The notes under the pieces are model-generated. The model saw only the letters and a program-made list of their open reading frames with translations, did no database searches and was not told the DNA's origin. Positions 53,888 to 62,241 of a DNA stretch of 64,000 bases are shown here, in pieces; within the stretch, counting starts at the first letter, position 1, and each line of letters opens with the position of its first letter. Source of the stretch: Elusimicrobiota bacterium. GTDB taxonomy: Bacteria > Elusimicrobiota > Elusimicrobia > UBA1565 > UBA9628. The position numbers and the translations under genes are program-made. Location: NCBI GenBank assembly GCA_016194705.1, contig JACQAZ010000014.1:1-64000 (forward strand), in the 5' to 3' direction.

Positions 53888-54211
53888 ATGGACGACGCGC
53901 TCGGGCGCTGCAAGGCGGAGAACCGCCGCCTTGAGGAGGCGATCACCGCCCTGCGGGCGGCCCTCGAGGACGCAAGCGCCGCCGCGGCCGCCGAGGTCCA
54001 GAAGGCCAGGACCCACGCCGCCGCCGAGACCCGACACTTGAAGGAGACCGTCGCGGCCCTGCGCGCCGAGCTCGAGCGCCACGCCTTCGAGTTCGACGAG
54101 CGCGCAGACAAAGAGCGCTCCGCCCATCGCGAGCAGAGCAAGCACCTCCAGGGAACGATCGAAGCCCTGCGCGGGAGGCTCGAGGACCTGGCCGGGGCGA
54201 GGGACGCGTGA
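53888..54211 (+). CDS. Small coiled-coil protein coupled to the cyclase
   Basis: This encodes 107 residues that are nearly all Ala/Glu/Arg/Leu heptads (ENRRLEEAITALRAALEDA, HLKETVAALRAELERH, HLQGTIEALRGRLEDLAG), with no signal peptide. Its TGA overlaps the GTG of the cyclase gene (GTGA), so the two are translationally coupled. A dimerising partner for the cyclase is the simplest guess. Confidence 0.75.
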   Translation: MDDALGRCKAENRRLEEAITALRAALEDASAAAAAEVQKARTHAAAETRHLKETVAALRAELERHAFEFDERADKERSAHREQSKHLQGTIEALRGRLEDLAGARDA

Positions 54212-56466
54212 GCCGCCGTCCCGCCGGCGCGCGCGAGCGGCGTCTTGCGCAGGCCGAGATGCTGCTGTCCATCCCGCGCAAGCTTGCGGCCATCGACTCG
54301 CTCGACGAGATCCTCGAGGCCCTGGTCAAGATGACGACGCTCGAGCTCGGCGCCGAACGCGGTTCGCTTTTCTTGAACGACCCCAAGACCAACGAGCTCT
54401 TCTCGCTGGTGGCCCAGGGGACCGCCAAGCGCCGCATCCGCATCCCCAACACGATCGGCATCGCGGGCGACGTCTTCCAGACCGGGCGCGGCGACATCGT
54501 CCATGCCGTCTACAAGGACAAGCGCTTTCACCGGGAGATCGACCAGCAGACCGGCTTCAAGACCAAGAGCATGGTCTGCGCCCCCGTCGTCTCGGTCAAG
54601 GGCGAGATCACGGGGGTGGCCCAAGTCCTCAACAAGAGGAAGGGACGCTTCACGCGCTCGGACCTGGCGCTCCTCGAGGGCATGACGGCCCAGGCCTCGG
54701 TCGCGCTCCACGGAGCGCAGTACATCGAGAAGATGGTCCAATCACAGGCCAAGGAGAAGGCCTTCCTCGAAGTCGTCGCAGACGTCACCGCCGAGATCGA
54801 CCTGGGCACGCTCATGCGCAAGGTCATGAGCGAGGCCACGCGCCTGCTGCAGGCCGAGCGCTCGACCCTTTTTCTCAACGACGAGAAGACCCACGAACTC
54901 TGGTCGCTTTTGGGCGAGGGCATCGAGGCGACCCAGATCCGCTTCCCCAATCATCTGGGCATCGCCGGCGCCGTTTTCACTACGGCCAAGTCCGTCAACA
55001 TCCCGCACGCCTACGCCGACATGCGCTTCAACCCGGCCTTCGACAAGAAGACAGGGTTCTTCACGCGCTCCATCCTGTGCGTTCCGATCGTCAACAAGCA
55101 GGGCAAGGTCATCGGCGTGACGCAAGTGCTCAACCGGGAGGGCGGCCCTTTCACGGACGAGGACGAGGTCCGCCTGCGGGCGTTCACCGCGCAGGTCTCC
55201 ATCACCTTGGAGAACGCCAAGCTCTTCGCCGACGTGCAGCGCATGAAAAACTACAACGAGAGCATGCTCCAGAGCATGAGCAACGGAGTCGTCACCCTGG
55301 ACGAGGAAGGAAAGATCGTGACCTGCAACGAGGCCGGCCTGCGCATCATGAAGACCGAACCCGCACAGTTCCTCGGCAAGGCCGCGGACTCCTTCTTCTC
55401 GGGCGCCAACGCCTGGGTCGCGGGCAAGGTGCGCCGAGTGGAGGAGACCCAAGAAGCGGACGTCACGATGGATGCGGAGCTCAAATTTTCGGGCGCTACG
55501 GTGTCGGCCAACGTCACGATCCAGCCGCTCATCGGCTCGGGCAAGAAGCTCGGCACCATGATCATGCTCGACGACATCTCGACCGAGAAGCGCATGAAGT
55601 CGACCATGGCGCGCTACATGGACCCCGCGCGCGCCGACCAGCTCCTCTCGGGCGGCGAGGACATACTCGGCGGCAAAAGTACCCTCGCGACGGTTCTGTT
55701 CTCGGACATCAGGAGCTTCACGACCTTCTCCGAGGAGCTCGGGCCGCAGACCACGGTCAACCTGCTCAACAAGTACTTCACTCTCATGGTCGAATGCATC
55801 CAGGCCGAGGGCGGGATCCTCGATAAATTCATCGGCGACGCGTTCATGGCCGGCTTCGGCGTCCCGGTGGCCCATGCCGACGACGAGGACCGCGCCGTGC
55901 GCTGCGCGATCGCCATGCTCGCCGAGCTGCGCGTCTGGAACGGCTATCGCATCAAGGCGAGCCGAAAGCCCATCGAGATCGGCATCGGGCTCAACACCGA
56001 CACGGTCGTCTCCGGCAACATCGGCTCGCCGAAGAGGATGGACTACACCATGATCGGCGACGGCGTGAACCTCGCCGCGCGCCTCGAGTCCGCCTGCAAG
56101 CACTACGGTACTCGGATTCTTGTCAGCGAAGGAACCTGCAAGAGGCTTAAAGGAACTTATAGGATCCGTGACATCGACGACGTCGTGGTCAAAGGGAAGA
56201 CCAAGCCGGTCAGGATCTACGAGGTCCTCGACCACCACACCGACGAGAGCTTCCCAAGGCTCATGGAGGTGACGGGCCATTTCGGCGAGGGACGCAAGGC
56301 CTACGCGGCGGGAAGGTGGGACCAGGCCCTCAACGCGTTCCACGAGGCCCTGCGCCTGCACCCCGAGGACAAGGTGTCGCGGTACTACGTCGAACGCTGC
56401 GAGCGCCTCAAGAGCCGCCCGCCCGAATCCGAGTGGAACGGCGTCTGGGCGATGGAGGAGAAATGA
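54208..56466 (+). CDS. GAF-GAF-PAS class IIIb adenylate cyclase with C-terminal TPR
   Basis: This encodes 752 residues. GAF domains lie at about 25-180 and 190-345; both keep versions of the NKFDE-type motif (NKRKGRFTRSD and NREGGPFTDEDE). A PAS domain follows at about 350-455, then a class III cyclase catalytic domain at about 485-665, and a TPR-like unit (GRWDQALNAFHEALRLHPED) near the end. Metal-binding Asp residues are in FSDIRSFT and GDAFMAGFG; the purine-selecting pair is Lys in DKFIGD and Thr in DYTMIGDGVN, the Lys/Thr pair of class IIIb; the transition-state Asn/Arg lie in VNLAARLE. This is the domain order of Anabaena CyaB1, whose GAFs bind cyclic nucleotides. Confidence 0.92.
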   Translation: MSRRPAGARERRLAQAEMLLSIPRKLAAIDSLDEILEALVKMTTLELGAERGSLFLNDPKTNELFSLVAQGTAKRRIRIPNTIGIAGDVFQTGRGDIVHAVYKDKRFHREIDQQTGFKTKSMVCAPVVSVKGEITGVAQVLNKRKGRFTRSDLALLEGMTAQASVALHGAQYIEKMVQSQAKEKAFLEVVADVTAEIDLGTLMRKVMSEATRLLQAERSTLFLNDEKTHELWSLLGEGIEATQIRFPNHLGIAGAVFTTAKSVNIPHAYADMRFNPAFDKKTGFFTRSILCVPIVNKQGKVIGVTQVLNREGGPFTDEDEVRLRAFTAQVSITLENAKLFADVQRMKNYNESMLQSMSNGVVTLDEEGKIVTCNEAGLRIMKTEPAQFLGKAADSFFSGANAWVAGKVRRVEETQEADVTMDAELKFSGATVSANVTIQPLIGSGKKLGTMIMLDDISTEKRMKSTMARYMDPARADQLLSGGEDILGGKSTLATVLFSDIRSFTTFSEELGPQTTVNLLNKYFTLMVECIQAEGGILDKFIGDAFMAGFGVPVAHADDEDRAVRCAIAMLAELRVWNGYRIKASRKPIEIGIGLNTDTVVSGNIGSPKRMDYTMIGDGVNLAARLESACKHYGTRILVSEGTCKRLKGTYRIRDIDDVVVKGKTKPVRIYEVLDHHTDESFPRLMEVTGHFGEGRKAYAAGRWDQALNAFHEALRLHPEDKVSRYYVERCERLKSRPPESEWNGVWAMEEK

Positions 56467-56798
56467 AGCGCCGCACCAAGGCCGAGAGGCGGCGCCACCC
56501 GCGCAAGCCCGTGCGCGAGTCCGCGCGGATCCTGCTCGCGGGGCCGCGCCTGCCCGGACGCCTCGAGGACCACGGGCACTGGCAGGATTGCCTCATCTTG
56601 AACATCTCCCCGGGCGGGGCCAAGATCTCCATCGACGCCCTGCTCGAGCTGGGAGCCGCGGTACGCCTCGAGATCGGCCGGTTCGGCCGGTTCGCGGCCG
56701 AGATAGCCTGGCTCGGGCAGCGGGAGTTCGGCCTGCGCTTCACGGGCGCTCCGGAGGAGATGTCAGAGGTCGTGCTCGGCTTGGCCGTCTACGGCTGA
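56463..56798 (+). CDS. PilZ-domain protein
   Basis: This encodes 111 residues that are essentially one PilZ domain: the Arg-rich RRRHPRKPVRES at about 8-19 and NISPGGAKIS at about 44-53, corresponding to the RxxxR and D/NxSxxG cyclic-di-GMP contacts. The ATG overlaps the cyclase stop by four bases (ATGA), so cyclase and PilZ protein are made together. That is notable because PilZ normally binds cyclic-di-GMP while the cyclase should make cAMP. Confidence 0.88.
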   Translation: MKRRTKAERRRHPRKPVRESARILLAGPRLPGRLEDHGHWQDCLILNISPGGAKISIDALLELGAAVRLEIGRFGRFAAEIAWLGQREFGLRFTGAPEEMSEVVLGLAVYG

Positions 56799-56828
56799 GC
56801 GCTCCCCGCAGATTTAATCGCTGCGTCA

Positions 56829-56857
56829 TTGAATTTTCGCCGGCCGGCTCCTATACT
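56829..56857 (+). promoter_or_regulatory. Promoter next to the start of the GYF-like protein gene
   Basis: TTGAAT (56829-56834) and TATACT (56852-56857) are 17 bases apart, and the ATG lies seven bases after the -10, so a leaderless transcript is expected. Confidence 0.65.
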
Positions 56858-56864
56858 GATCGGG

Positions 56865-58190
56865 ATGAAGTACTGGATGTTCCGGGACAACCAGATCGTC
56901 GGGCCCTTCGCCTCCGACGATCTGCCCTCGGTCTGCGGATTCTCGCCCCAAAGCCTCGTCTGCGTGGAGGAGCGCAAGGGGACCGACAGGGGAGACTGGC
57001 ATTGGGCCTGCGCGGTGCCGGAGCTCTCCGGAGCCCTGCGCAAGGGCTCCGAGCTCGCGCTTGTCGGCAAGGCGGGGTCCTCCGCCTACTACGCGGGCCC
57101 GCTTCTCGAGCCCACGATGGCGGACCTCGTCACTCTGGCCCGCCTCCAGGAGAAAGTCGCCCAGATCAACGGCACGGCCGGTCAGGTCCAAGAGAGCCTC
57201 CGCCAGAGGGAGAGCGATATCCGCGGCATGCTCGCCGAGCTCGAGGAGAAGAGCCCGCAGGCCCCGACGCTGGCCGACAAGCTCGCGGTCGTGGAGAAAG
57301 GACTCTCCGCGATCGAGGACCTCCAGGCCGGCCTGGAGAAGGCCGCGGCAACGGAGCAAAGACTCGAAGCCGCCGTCTCGAAACGGGATCAAATCTTCGC
57401 CTTGCTCTCCGAGCAACTCCAGAGCCTTCAAGCCGTGAGGGCCGAACTGCTCAAGGCCATGCCGCAGGAGGCCGCAAGCCCGCCGGCGGCAGAAGCCCCG
57501 CCGTCGCCTCCGCCCGCCGAGGCGCTCGCGCCTGCGGAGCCGATCGCGGAGCCCGAACCTCCCGCCCTTCCCGCTGAGACGCCCGCGCCCGCCGTCGAGC
57601 CGGTCCCGCCGCCGCCCGCCGAGGCCCTCGCGCCTGCGGAGCCGATTGCGGCGCCCGAGCCTCCCGCCCTTCCCGCCGAGACGAGCGCACCCGCCGTCGA
57701 GCCGGTCCCCGTCGTGGAGCTGCCGCCCGTCGAGGCGCTCGCCCCGACTCCGGAGGCCGAGCCGGTTCTCGTTGCGGAGCCGCCGCCGCGCGGGAAATTC
57801 GAACACCGCAAGCTCGTGCTCGCGGCGGCGGCGCTGCTGGCGGTCGCCGGCGCGTTCGGCGTGAGGAAGGGGCTCGTCCCCCGCGCGGTCAAGAACCCCG
57901 CGCCCGTGCCGGAGATGCCCTCACCGGTCCCCCCGCCGTCGCCGCCCCCCGTTCAATACTCGCGGGGCAAAGCCGGGCCGCTCGAGGAGATTCCGGCCAA
58001 ACCGGCGAAGCCGCGGCCGCGCGTCGACCCGGTCGCGGTCATGAACGCCTGCGAGAGCGAGATCGGCCTGTTCTGCTACACGGTCCGAAACAAGCCCTCG
58101 TCGGCCATCCGCTGCCTGCGCCGCCGCCAAGAGGACCTGCGTCCCGACTGTCTCAAGCGCTTGAATCCCGGCCGGGACGCGGCGGACTGA
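56865..58190 (+). CDS. Membrane protein with GYF_2-like N-terminus and Cys-rich repeat C-terminus
   Basis: This encodes 441 residues. The N-terminus YWMFRDNQIVGPFASDDLP resembles the GYF_2 domain. A coiled coil (about 95-210) is followed by a 130-residue Pro/Ala/Glu region that contains two 34-residue tandem copies (AEALAPAEPIAEPEPPALPA type), a membrane helix (KLVLAAAALLAVAGAFGV), then a basic linker and a C-terminal module CESEIGLFC...IRCLRRRQEDLRPDC that matches the eukaryote-like Cys-rich repeat of Golgi glycoprotein 1. The GYF-like part would be cytoplasmic and the Cys module periplasmic. The role is unknown; it follows the PilZ gene. Confidence 0.75.
   Translation: MKYWMFRDNQIVGPFASDDLPSVCGFSPQSLVCVEERKGTDRGDWHWACAVPELSGALRKGSELALVGKAGSSAYYAGPLLEPTMADLVTLARLQEKVAQINGTAGQVQESLRQRESDIRGMLAELEEKSPQAPTLADKLAVVEKGLSAIEDLQAGLEKAAATEQRLEAAVSKRDQIFALLSEQLQSLQAVRAELLKAMPQEAASPPAAEAPPSPPPAEALAPAEPIAEPEPPALPAETPAPAVEPVPPPPAEALAPAEPIAAPEPPALPAETSAPAVEPVPVVELPPVEALAPTPEAEPVLVAEPPPRGKFEHRKLVLAAAALLAVAGAFGVRKGLVPRAVKNPAPVPEMPSPVPPPSPPPVQYSRGKAGPLEEIPAKPAKPRPRVDPVAVMNACESEIGLFCYTVRNKPSSAIRCLRRRQEDLRPDCLKRLNPGRDAAD
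57513..57716 (+). repeat. 102-bp imperfect tandem duplication
   Basis: Two copies of a 102-base unit start near 57513 and 57615 and encode the 34-residue Pro/Ala/Glu repeats of the GYF-like protein. A shorter degenerate third copy (PVEALAPTPEAEP) follows. Copy-number change would keep the frame. Confidence 0.8.
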
Positions 58191-58207
58191 GGGTCCCCCT
58201 CCGGCGG

Positions 58208-59125
58208 CTAGCTCCCAGCGGCTTCTTCGGGGTTGAGCGATCTCCAGGAGTCCGGGTGCTTGAGGTTGAACTCGTTGATGTTTTGGAGCACCGTCGGCTC
58301 GAAACCCTCGCGCCGGATCGTCTGGGCGAGGTCGGCGAACTCGGCGGTGCGTTTGAGGTCGGTGGACGCCGCGTCCTTCTTGATCTGATAATCCCCTACC
58401 ACCTTCGAGCCGTGGCAGTCCGGCGGGAGGGTCCGCCCGTCGCGATAGTACTGGGAGAGGACGAGAACGCGGGTGGACAAAAACAGAGCCTCGTGGATGT
58501 CGTGCGTCACGAAGAAGACCGTCATACGGCGCTCTTCCCAGATCTGGAGGAGATGGACCTGCAGATCCTCGCGGACGCTGGGATCGAGCGCTCCGAAAGG
58601 CTCGTCCATGAGCAGAATCTTCGGATGCATGATCAATGCCTGCGCGATGGCTACTCGCTGCTGCATCCCTCCGGAGAGCTGATGGGGGTATTTGTCCCCG
58701 TCGGACTCCAGGCGCATGGTTTTCAAGAGGGACGCCGCCTCGTCCATGAAAGACGCGCGCTGGCGACGCCACTGCCCGAAATTCGAGCTCAAGCGCGGGC
58801 CCAGCAGCACGTTGTCCAGGATCGAGAGGTGCGGGAACAGCGAGTACTTTTGAAAGACGATCCCGCGCTGCGGGTCCGGAGCGCCCAGGGGAGCCCCATC
58901 GAGAAGGATCCTCCCGGCATCCGCCCGCTCGGCGCCCAGGAGCAAGCGCAGGAGCGTGGATTTTCCGCAGCCGCTCGGACCCACCAGGCCGCAAAACTCG
59001 CCGGCGCGGACCGATAGGTCGATGTCGTCCAGCACGATCTTCGGACCGTAGCTCTTGTAGACATCTTCGAGGAAGAGCAGCTTGCCGGCCGGATCGGCCG
59101 CGGCATTGGCGGAAGGCTCGGTCAC
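58208..59125 (-). CDS. ABC transporter ATPase (nitrate/taurine/urea type)
   Basis: This encodes 305 residues. Walker A is GPSGCGKST, the signature [15 protein letters not shown], Walker B ILLMDEP and the H-loop [11 protein letters not shown]-terminal extension of about 65 residues with [19 protein letters not shown] is typical of the urea-carboxylase-associated subgroup of NrtD/SsuB-like ATPases. The start is the GTG at 59125, which overlaps the permease stop by four bases (GTGA). It powers uptake by the adjacent permease and binding protein. Confidence 0.9.
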   Translation of the reverse strand: MTEPSANAAADPAGKLLFLEDVYKSYGPKIVLDDIDLSVRAGEFCGLVGPSGCGKSTLLRLLLGAERADAGRILLDGAPLGAPDPQRGIVFQKYSLFPHLSILDNVLLGPRLSSNFGQWRRQRASFMDEAASLLKTMRLESDGDKYPHQLSGGMQQRVAIAQALIMHPKILLMDEPFGALDPSVREDLQVHLLQIWEERRMTVFFVTHDIHEALFLSTRVLVLSQYYRDGRTLPPDCHGSKVVGDYQIKKDAASTDLKRTAEFADLAQTIRREGFEPTVLQNINEFNLKHPDSWRSLNPEEAAGS

Positions 59126-59904
59126 TCCTCCTCCACGCCGTACCACGGATAGCGCCAAGCGATGAAATACTTGAGCGCCAGGTCGAAGGCGAATCCCAGG
59201 ACCGTGATCCACAAAGCGTAGGGGAGGATCACGTCCATGGCCAGGTAGCGGCGCATCAGGAAGATCCGGTAGCCCAGGCCGTTCTCCGCGGCGATGGCCT
59301 CGGAGGCGATCAAGAACAGCCAGGCCGAGCCCAGCGTCAGACGCACGGTCTCCAAGAGCCGCGGCAGCAATTGAGGCAGAACGATGCGATAAACGACTTC
59401 CAGCTGGGTCGCCCCCAAGGTCAGGGCCTTGACGATCTGCTCCCGGGGGATGTTGCGCGCGGCGAGCATGATCTCGCGCGTGATCACGGGGAAGGTGCCG
59501 ACGAAGATCAGCACGACCTTGGAGAGCTCGTCGACGCCGAAGACGATGAACAAGATCGGCAGGACCGCCAGCGGGGGGATGATCGAGACCGCCGTGACGA
59601 AGGGCTGAAGGAGCGCCGAGAGGCCGGGGAAGAGCCCGAGGTTCAAGCCCAGCAGGAGCCCGGCCAGCGCGGCGCAGGACATCCCGATGCCCAGGCGCTC
59701 GAGGCTCGCCCCGGTGTCGAGCCATAGGAGCCTGCTGCCCGACCGGCGGTCGGGCTCGAAGGCCAAGCTGCGGGCCGCCGCGGCCATGCGGACGGGCGAA
59801 GGAAGGAGCTTGTCCAAGGGATTTTCGCGCAGGCGCGCGTTCGAGGCGACCAGGTAGACGACGAGGGCGAGGAGGAAGGGCAGCGGCCCCAGCGTCCGGC
59901 GCAT
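59122..59904 (-). CDS. ABC transporter permease (nitrate/taurine/urea type)
   Basis: This encodes at least 260 residues with about six membrane helices. The cytoplasmic coupling loop (EAA-like) reads EQIVKALTLGATQLEVVYRIVLP. It belongs to the SsuC/TauC/NrtB permeases. In-frame coding character (SEPRDQYRDPAFWGIHARPG) continues about 22 codons upstream to a CTG just after the stop of the binding-protein gene, so the true start may lie there; 59904 is the first ordinary start codon. Confidence 0.87.
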   Translation of the reverse strand: MRRTLGPLPFLLALVVYLVASNARLRENPLDKLLPSPVRMAAAARSLAFEPDRRSGSRLLWLDTGASLERLGIGMSCAALAGLLLGLNLGLFPGLSALLQPFVTAVSIIPPLAVLPILFIVFGVDELSKVVLIFVGTFPVITREIMLAARNIPREQIVKALTLGATQLEVVYRIVLPQLLPRLLETVRLTLGSAWLFLIASEAIAAENGLGYRIFLMRRYLAMDVILPYALWITVLGFAFDLALKYFIAWRYPWYGVEEE

Positions 59905-59969
59905 CCACGCGCCCGGACGCGCGTGGATGCCCCAGAACGCCGGGTCTCGGTATTGGTCCCGCGGCTCGC

Positions 59970-61043
59970 TCAGAGTTTGCCTTCGCTCGCCATGCGCATG
60001 TAGCGGTCGGTGAAGCGCAGCTTGACGACCTTCTTGTCTCCCAGGACGCTCCCGTCGACGAATTCGATGCCGACGAAGTCCTTCGAGGTCGCGCCTTGGC
60101 CAAAGAGGCCGTGGTCGAAGGAGAAAGTGCGGACGTATTCCATGGTCTTCTTCATGTCCGCGCTCTTGGCGAAGTCGGCGGCCTCGCCGCCCTTATAGAA
60201 CATCCGGGTGGTCTTGAGCTGGGCCTTGAACTCCGCGACGGTGCCGCCCGCGGTCTTGGCCATCGCGGCCAAGGCCTCGTTGTTTTTCATGCCTTTCCCG
60301 GACATGACCGACATCGTCTCGTACCAGGCGCCGGTCAGGGCCTTCTTGAGCTCCTCGGGAGCATTGGTCTTGACGACCAGCAGGTCCATGATCTCCCCCG
60401 GGATCGAGGATGAGTCGAAGACCAGGACCGCGCCCTTGGCGTTGCGGGTCTTCATCAGGATGGGATTCCAAGTGACGGCGGCCCCCGCGGGGTCCGCGAC
60501 GAACACCGAACCGATGTCGGCGTCGCTGGTGTTGACGAGCTTGACCTGCTTCTCGGTCATGCCGTTCATGAAGAGCGCGCGGCTCAGCAGATAGTGCGAG
60601 ACCGAGAGCTGCACGAGCTTCAGGCTCTGCCCCTCGAGGTCCTTGACGGTCTTGCCCTTCTTCACCACGATGCCATCGTTGCCGTTGGAGAAGTCGCCGA
60701 CGATCAGGGCCGTCGAGTCCACGCCGCCGACCGCGGGAATTGTCAGCGCGTCCATGTTGGTCATCAGGCAGGCGTCGAACTTCCCCGAGGTGTAGAGGTT
60801 GATCGACTCGACGTAGTCGTTGATCAGGGAGAGCTTGATCGCGATCCCGTACTTGTCGGCCCACTTCTTGAGGATGCCCGACTCGTCGGCGTAGGCCCAC
60901 GGCTCCCAGCCCGTGTAGTGGGACCAGGCCACCGCGTAGGTCTTCTTCCCGGAAGCTGAATCGGCGGCTTGCGCCCCGGTCCAGAGAACGGCGGTACACA
61001 GCAGCGCGGCGAGCGCTGCGAACAGAATCTTCGATCTCTTCAT
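59970..61043 (-). CDS. ABC transporter substrate-binding protein, urea-carboxylase-associated type
   Basis: This encodes 357 residues with a signal peptide (AALAALLCTAVLWTGAQA). The mature part matches the NMT1/SsuA fold: AVAWSHYTGWEPWAYADESG, INDYVESINLYTSGKFDACL, TNMDALTIPAVGGVDSTA, IVGDFSNGNDGIV. I know these blocks from putative urea-transport binding proteins found beside urea carboxylase. Urea as ligand is therefore plausible but unproven; the arginase at 15625 would be a urea source. A GGAGAAA ribosome site precedes the ATG. Confidence 0.88.
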   Translation of the reverse strand: MKRSKILFAALAALLCTAVLWTGAQAADSASGKKTYAVAWSHYTGWEPWAYADESGILKKWADKYGIAIKLSLINDYVESINLYTSGKFDACLMTNMDALTIPAVGGVDSTALIVGDFSNGNDGIVVKKGKTVKDLEGQSLKLVQLSVSHYLLSRALFMNGMTEKQVKLVNTSDADIGSVFVADPAGAAVTWNPILMKTRNAKGAVLVFDSSSIPGEIMDLLVVKTNAPEELKKALTGAWYETMSVMSGKGMKNNEALAAMAKTAGGTVAEFKAQLKTTRMFYKGGEAADFAKSADMKKTMEYVRTFSFDHGLFGQGATSKDFVGIEFVDGSVLGDKKVVKLRFTDRYMRMASEGKL

Positions 61044-61062
61044 GGTCGTTTCTCCTTGTCTC

Positions 61063-62241
61063 CTAGTCGAGGTCCAGCGGTATGACGGGGGCCATCTTGG
61101 TCCCTTTCTCCATTTTCTTCACGGTCTTGCCGGCCGAGTCGGTCATGGTGTCGAGTTCCTTGATGGTATCGGCCATCTGGGGCAGCGCCTTGGTGCGGAA
61201 CTGCGCGACATCCTCAAGGGCGTCGTGGATGTCGGCGAAGGCCTTCTTGAGCGAGTCCATGTTGAGCTGAGTCTGGGAGGCCTGCTTGTGGATCTCGACC
61301 CCCTGAGTCTTGAGGCGCGCCGCGGTGCTGGCGATCAGGTCCGAGGTCGTTTTCGAGAGGGCCTGAACCTTGTCGAGGACCTGCTGCTGCTGCGCCAGGG
61401 CCAGCGCCACGGTGACGCCGACTTGAAGCGCGCTGACGGTGACGTTGAGCGCGCGATTGACGCCGCGGACGAGCTCGTTGTTGTTGCGGATCAGGATCTC
61501 CATCGCCAGCACGCCCTGCTGGTTGACGGCCAGCTGCTGCTGAAGGTCCATGATGCGCTGGCGCAGCGGGAAGAGGAGCTCCTCCGAGATGAAGGAGCGC
61601 GTCTCGTCGGTCTCGGGCAGCGAGTCGACCTTCGCCTGCAGCCGCTTGTCGAGAAGCTGGGCGAAACGCACGGCCTGGAGCAGCTTCTCGGCGTACTCGG
61701 TCATGCGCTTCTGGTCGTCGCCCAAGGTGATGTTGTCGCGCTTGAGCTGCTCCCGGCCGATTTCCAACGACTTGATGATGGCGTCGATCACCGTCTGGGC
61801 GCTCTCGTAGCGGGAGAAATACCGCTTAAGAGGGCTGCCGAGCCCCGGGATGTAGCCCATCAAGCGCGTCTTCCAGCCGGCGTCGAGGCTGAAGCGCGCC
61901 GGATCGAGCGCCTCGACCTCCTCGCGCAAGTCGAGCAAAGATTTGGCGACGCCGCCGCCTTCCTCGGCGCGGGTCGAAAGATTCTTGATGGGCTCCTTGA
62001 GCTTGTCGCTCTGCAGGGCGGACTTCCTCTGGAGCTCAGAGCCGAGCGTGTCGACGGTCGTCTTGCTGCGAAGCTTCGCCTCTTCCTTGTCTCCCTTGAA
62101 GTTCAGGAGTTCCGCGACGACCGCGTCGGCCTTCTTCTCGAGCTTGGGGTCGTCCCCCGGCTCGAGGGCCGTCTCGGTGGGCTCCACGAGCCCCAGGTCT
62201 TTCTTCACTTCTTCTGCGTCGGCGGTCTTTAGCTGCTCCAC
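61063..62241 (-). CDS. TelA family (toxic-anion/tellurite resistance) protein
   Basis: This encodes 392 residues, mostly helical and without membrane helices. The TelA pattern is seen in LDAGWKTRLMGYIPGLGSPLKRYFSRYESAQTVID (read in overlapping blocks), KRDNITLGDDQKRM, LLDKRLQ and VNQQGVLAMEILIRNNNELVRGVNRAL. TelA proteins are linked to tellurite, antibiotic and envelope-stress resistance; the mechanism is unknown. The GTG start at 62241 overlaps the stop of the upstream gene by one base, and the ABC operon lies 19 bases downstream. Confidence 0.88.
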   Translation of the reverse strand: MEQLKTADAEEVKKDLGLVEPTETALEPGDDPKLEKKADAVVAELLNFKGDKEEAKLRSKTTVDTLGSELQRKSALQSDKLKEPIKNLSTRAEEGGGVAKSLLDLREEVEALDPARFSLDAGWKTRLMGYIPGLGSPLKRYFSRYESAQTVIDAIIKSLEIGREQLKRDNITLGDDQKRMTEYAEKLLQAVRFAQLLDKRLQAKVDSLPETDETRSFISEELLFPLRQRIMDLQQQLAVNQQGVLAMEILIRNNNELVRGVNRALNVTVSALQVGVTVALALAQQQQVLDKVQALSKTTSDLIASTAARLKTQGVEIHKQASQTQLNMDSLKKAFADIHDALEDVAQFRTKALPQMADTIKELDTMTDSAGKTVKKMEKGTKMAPVIPLDLD

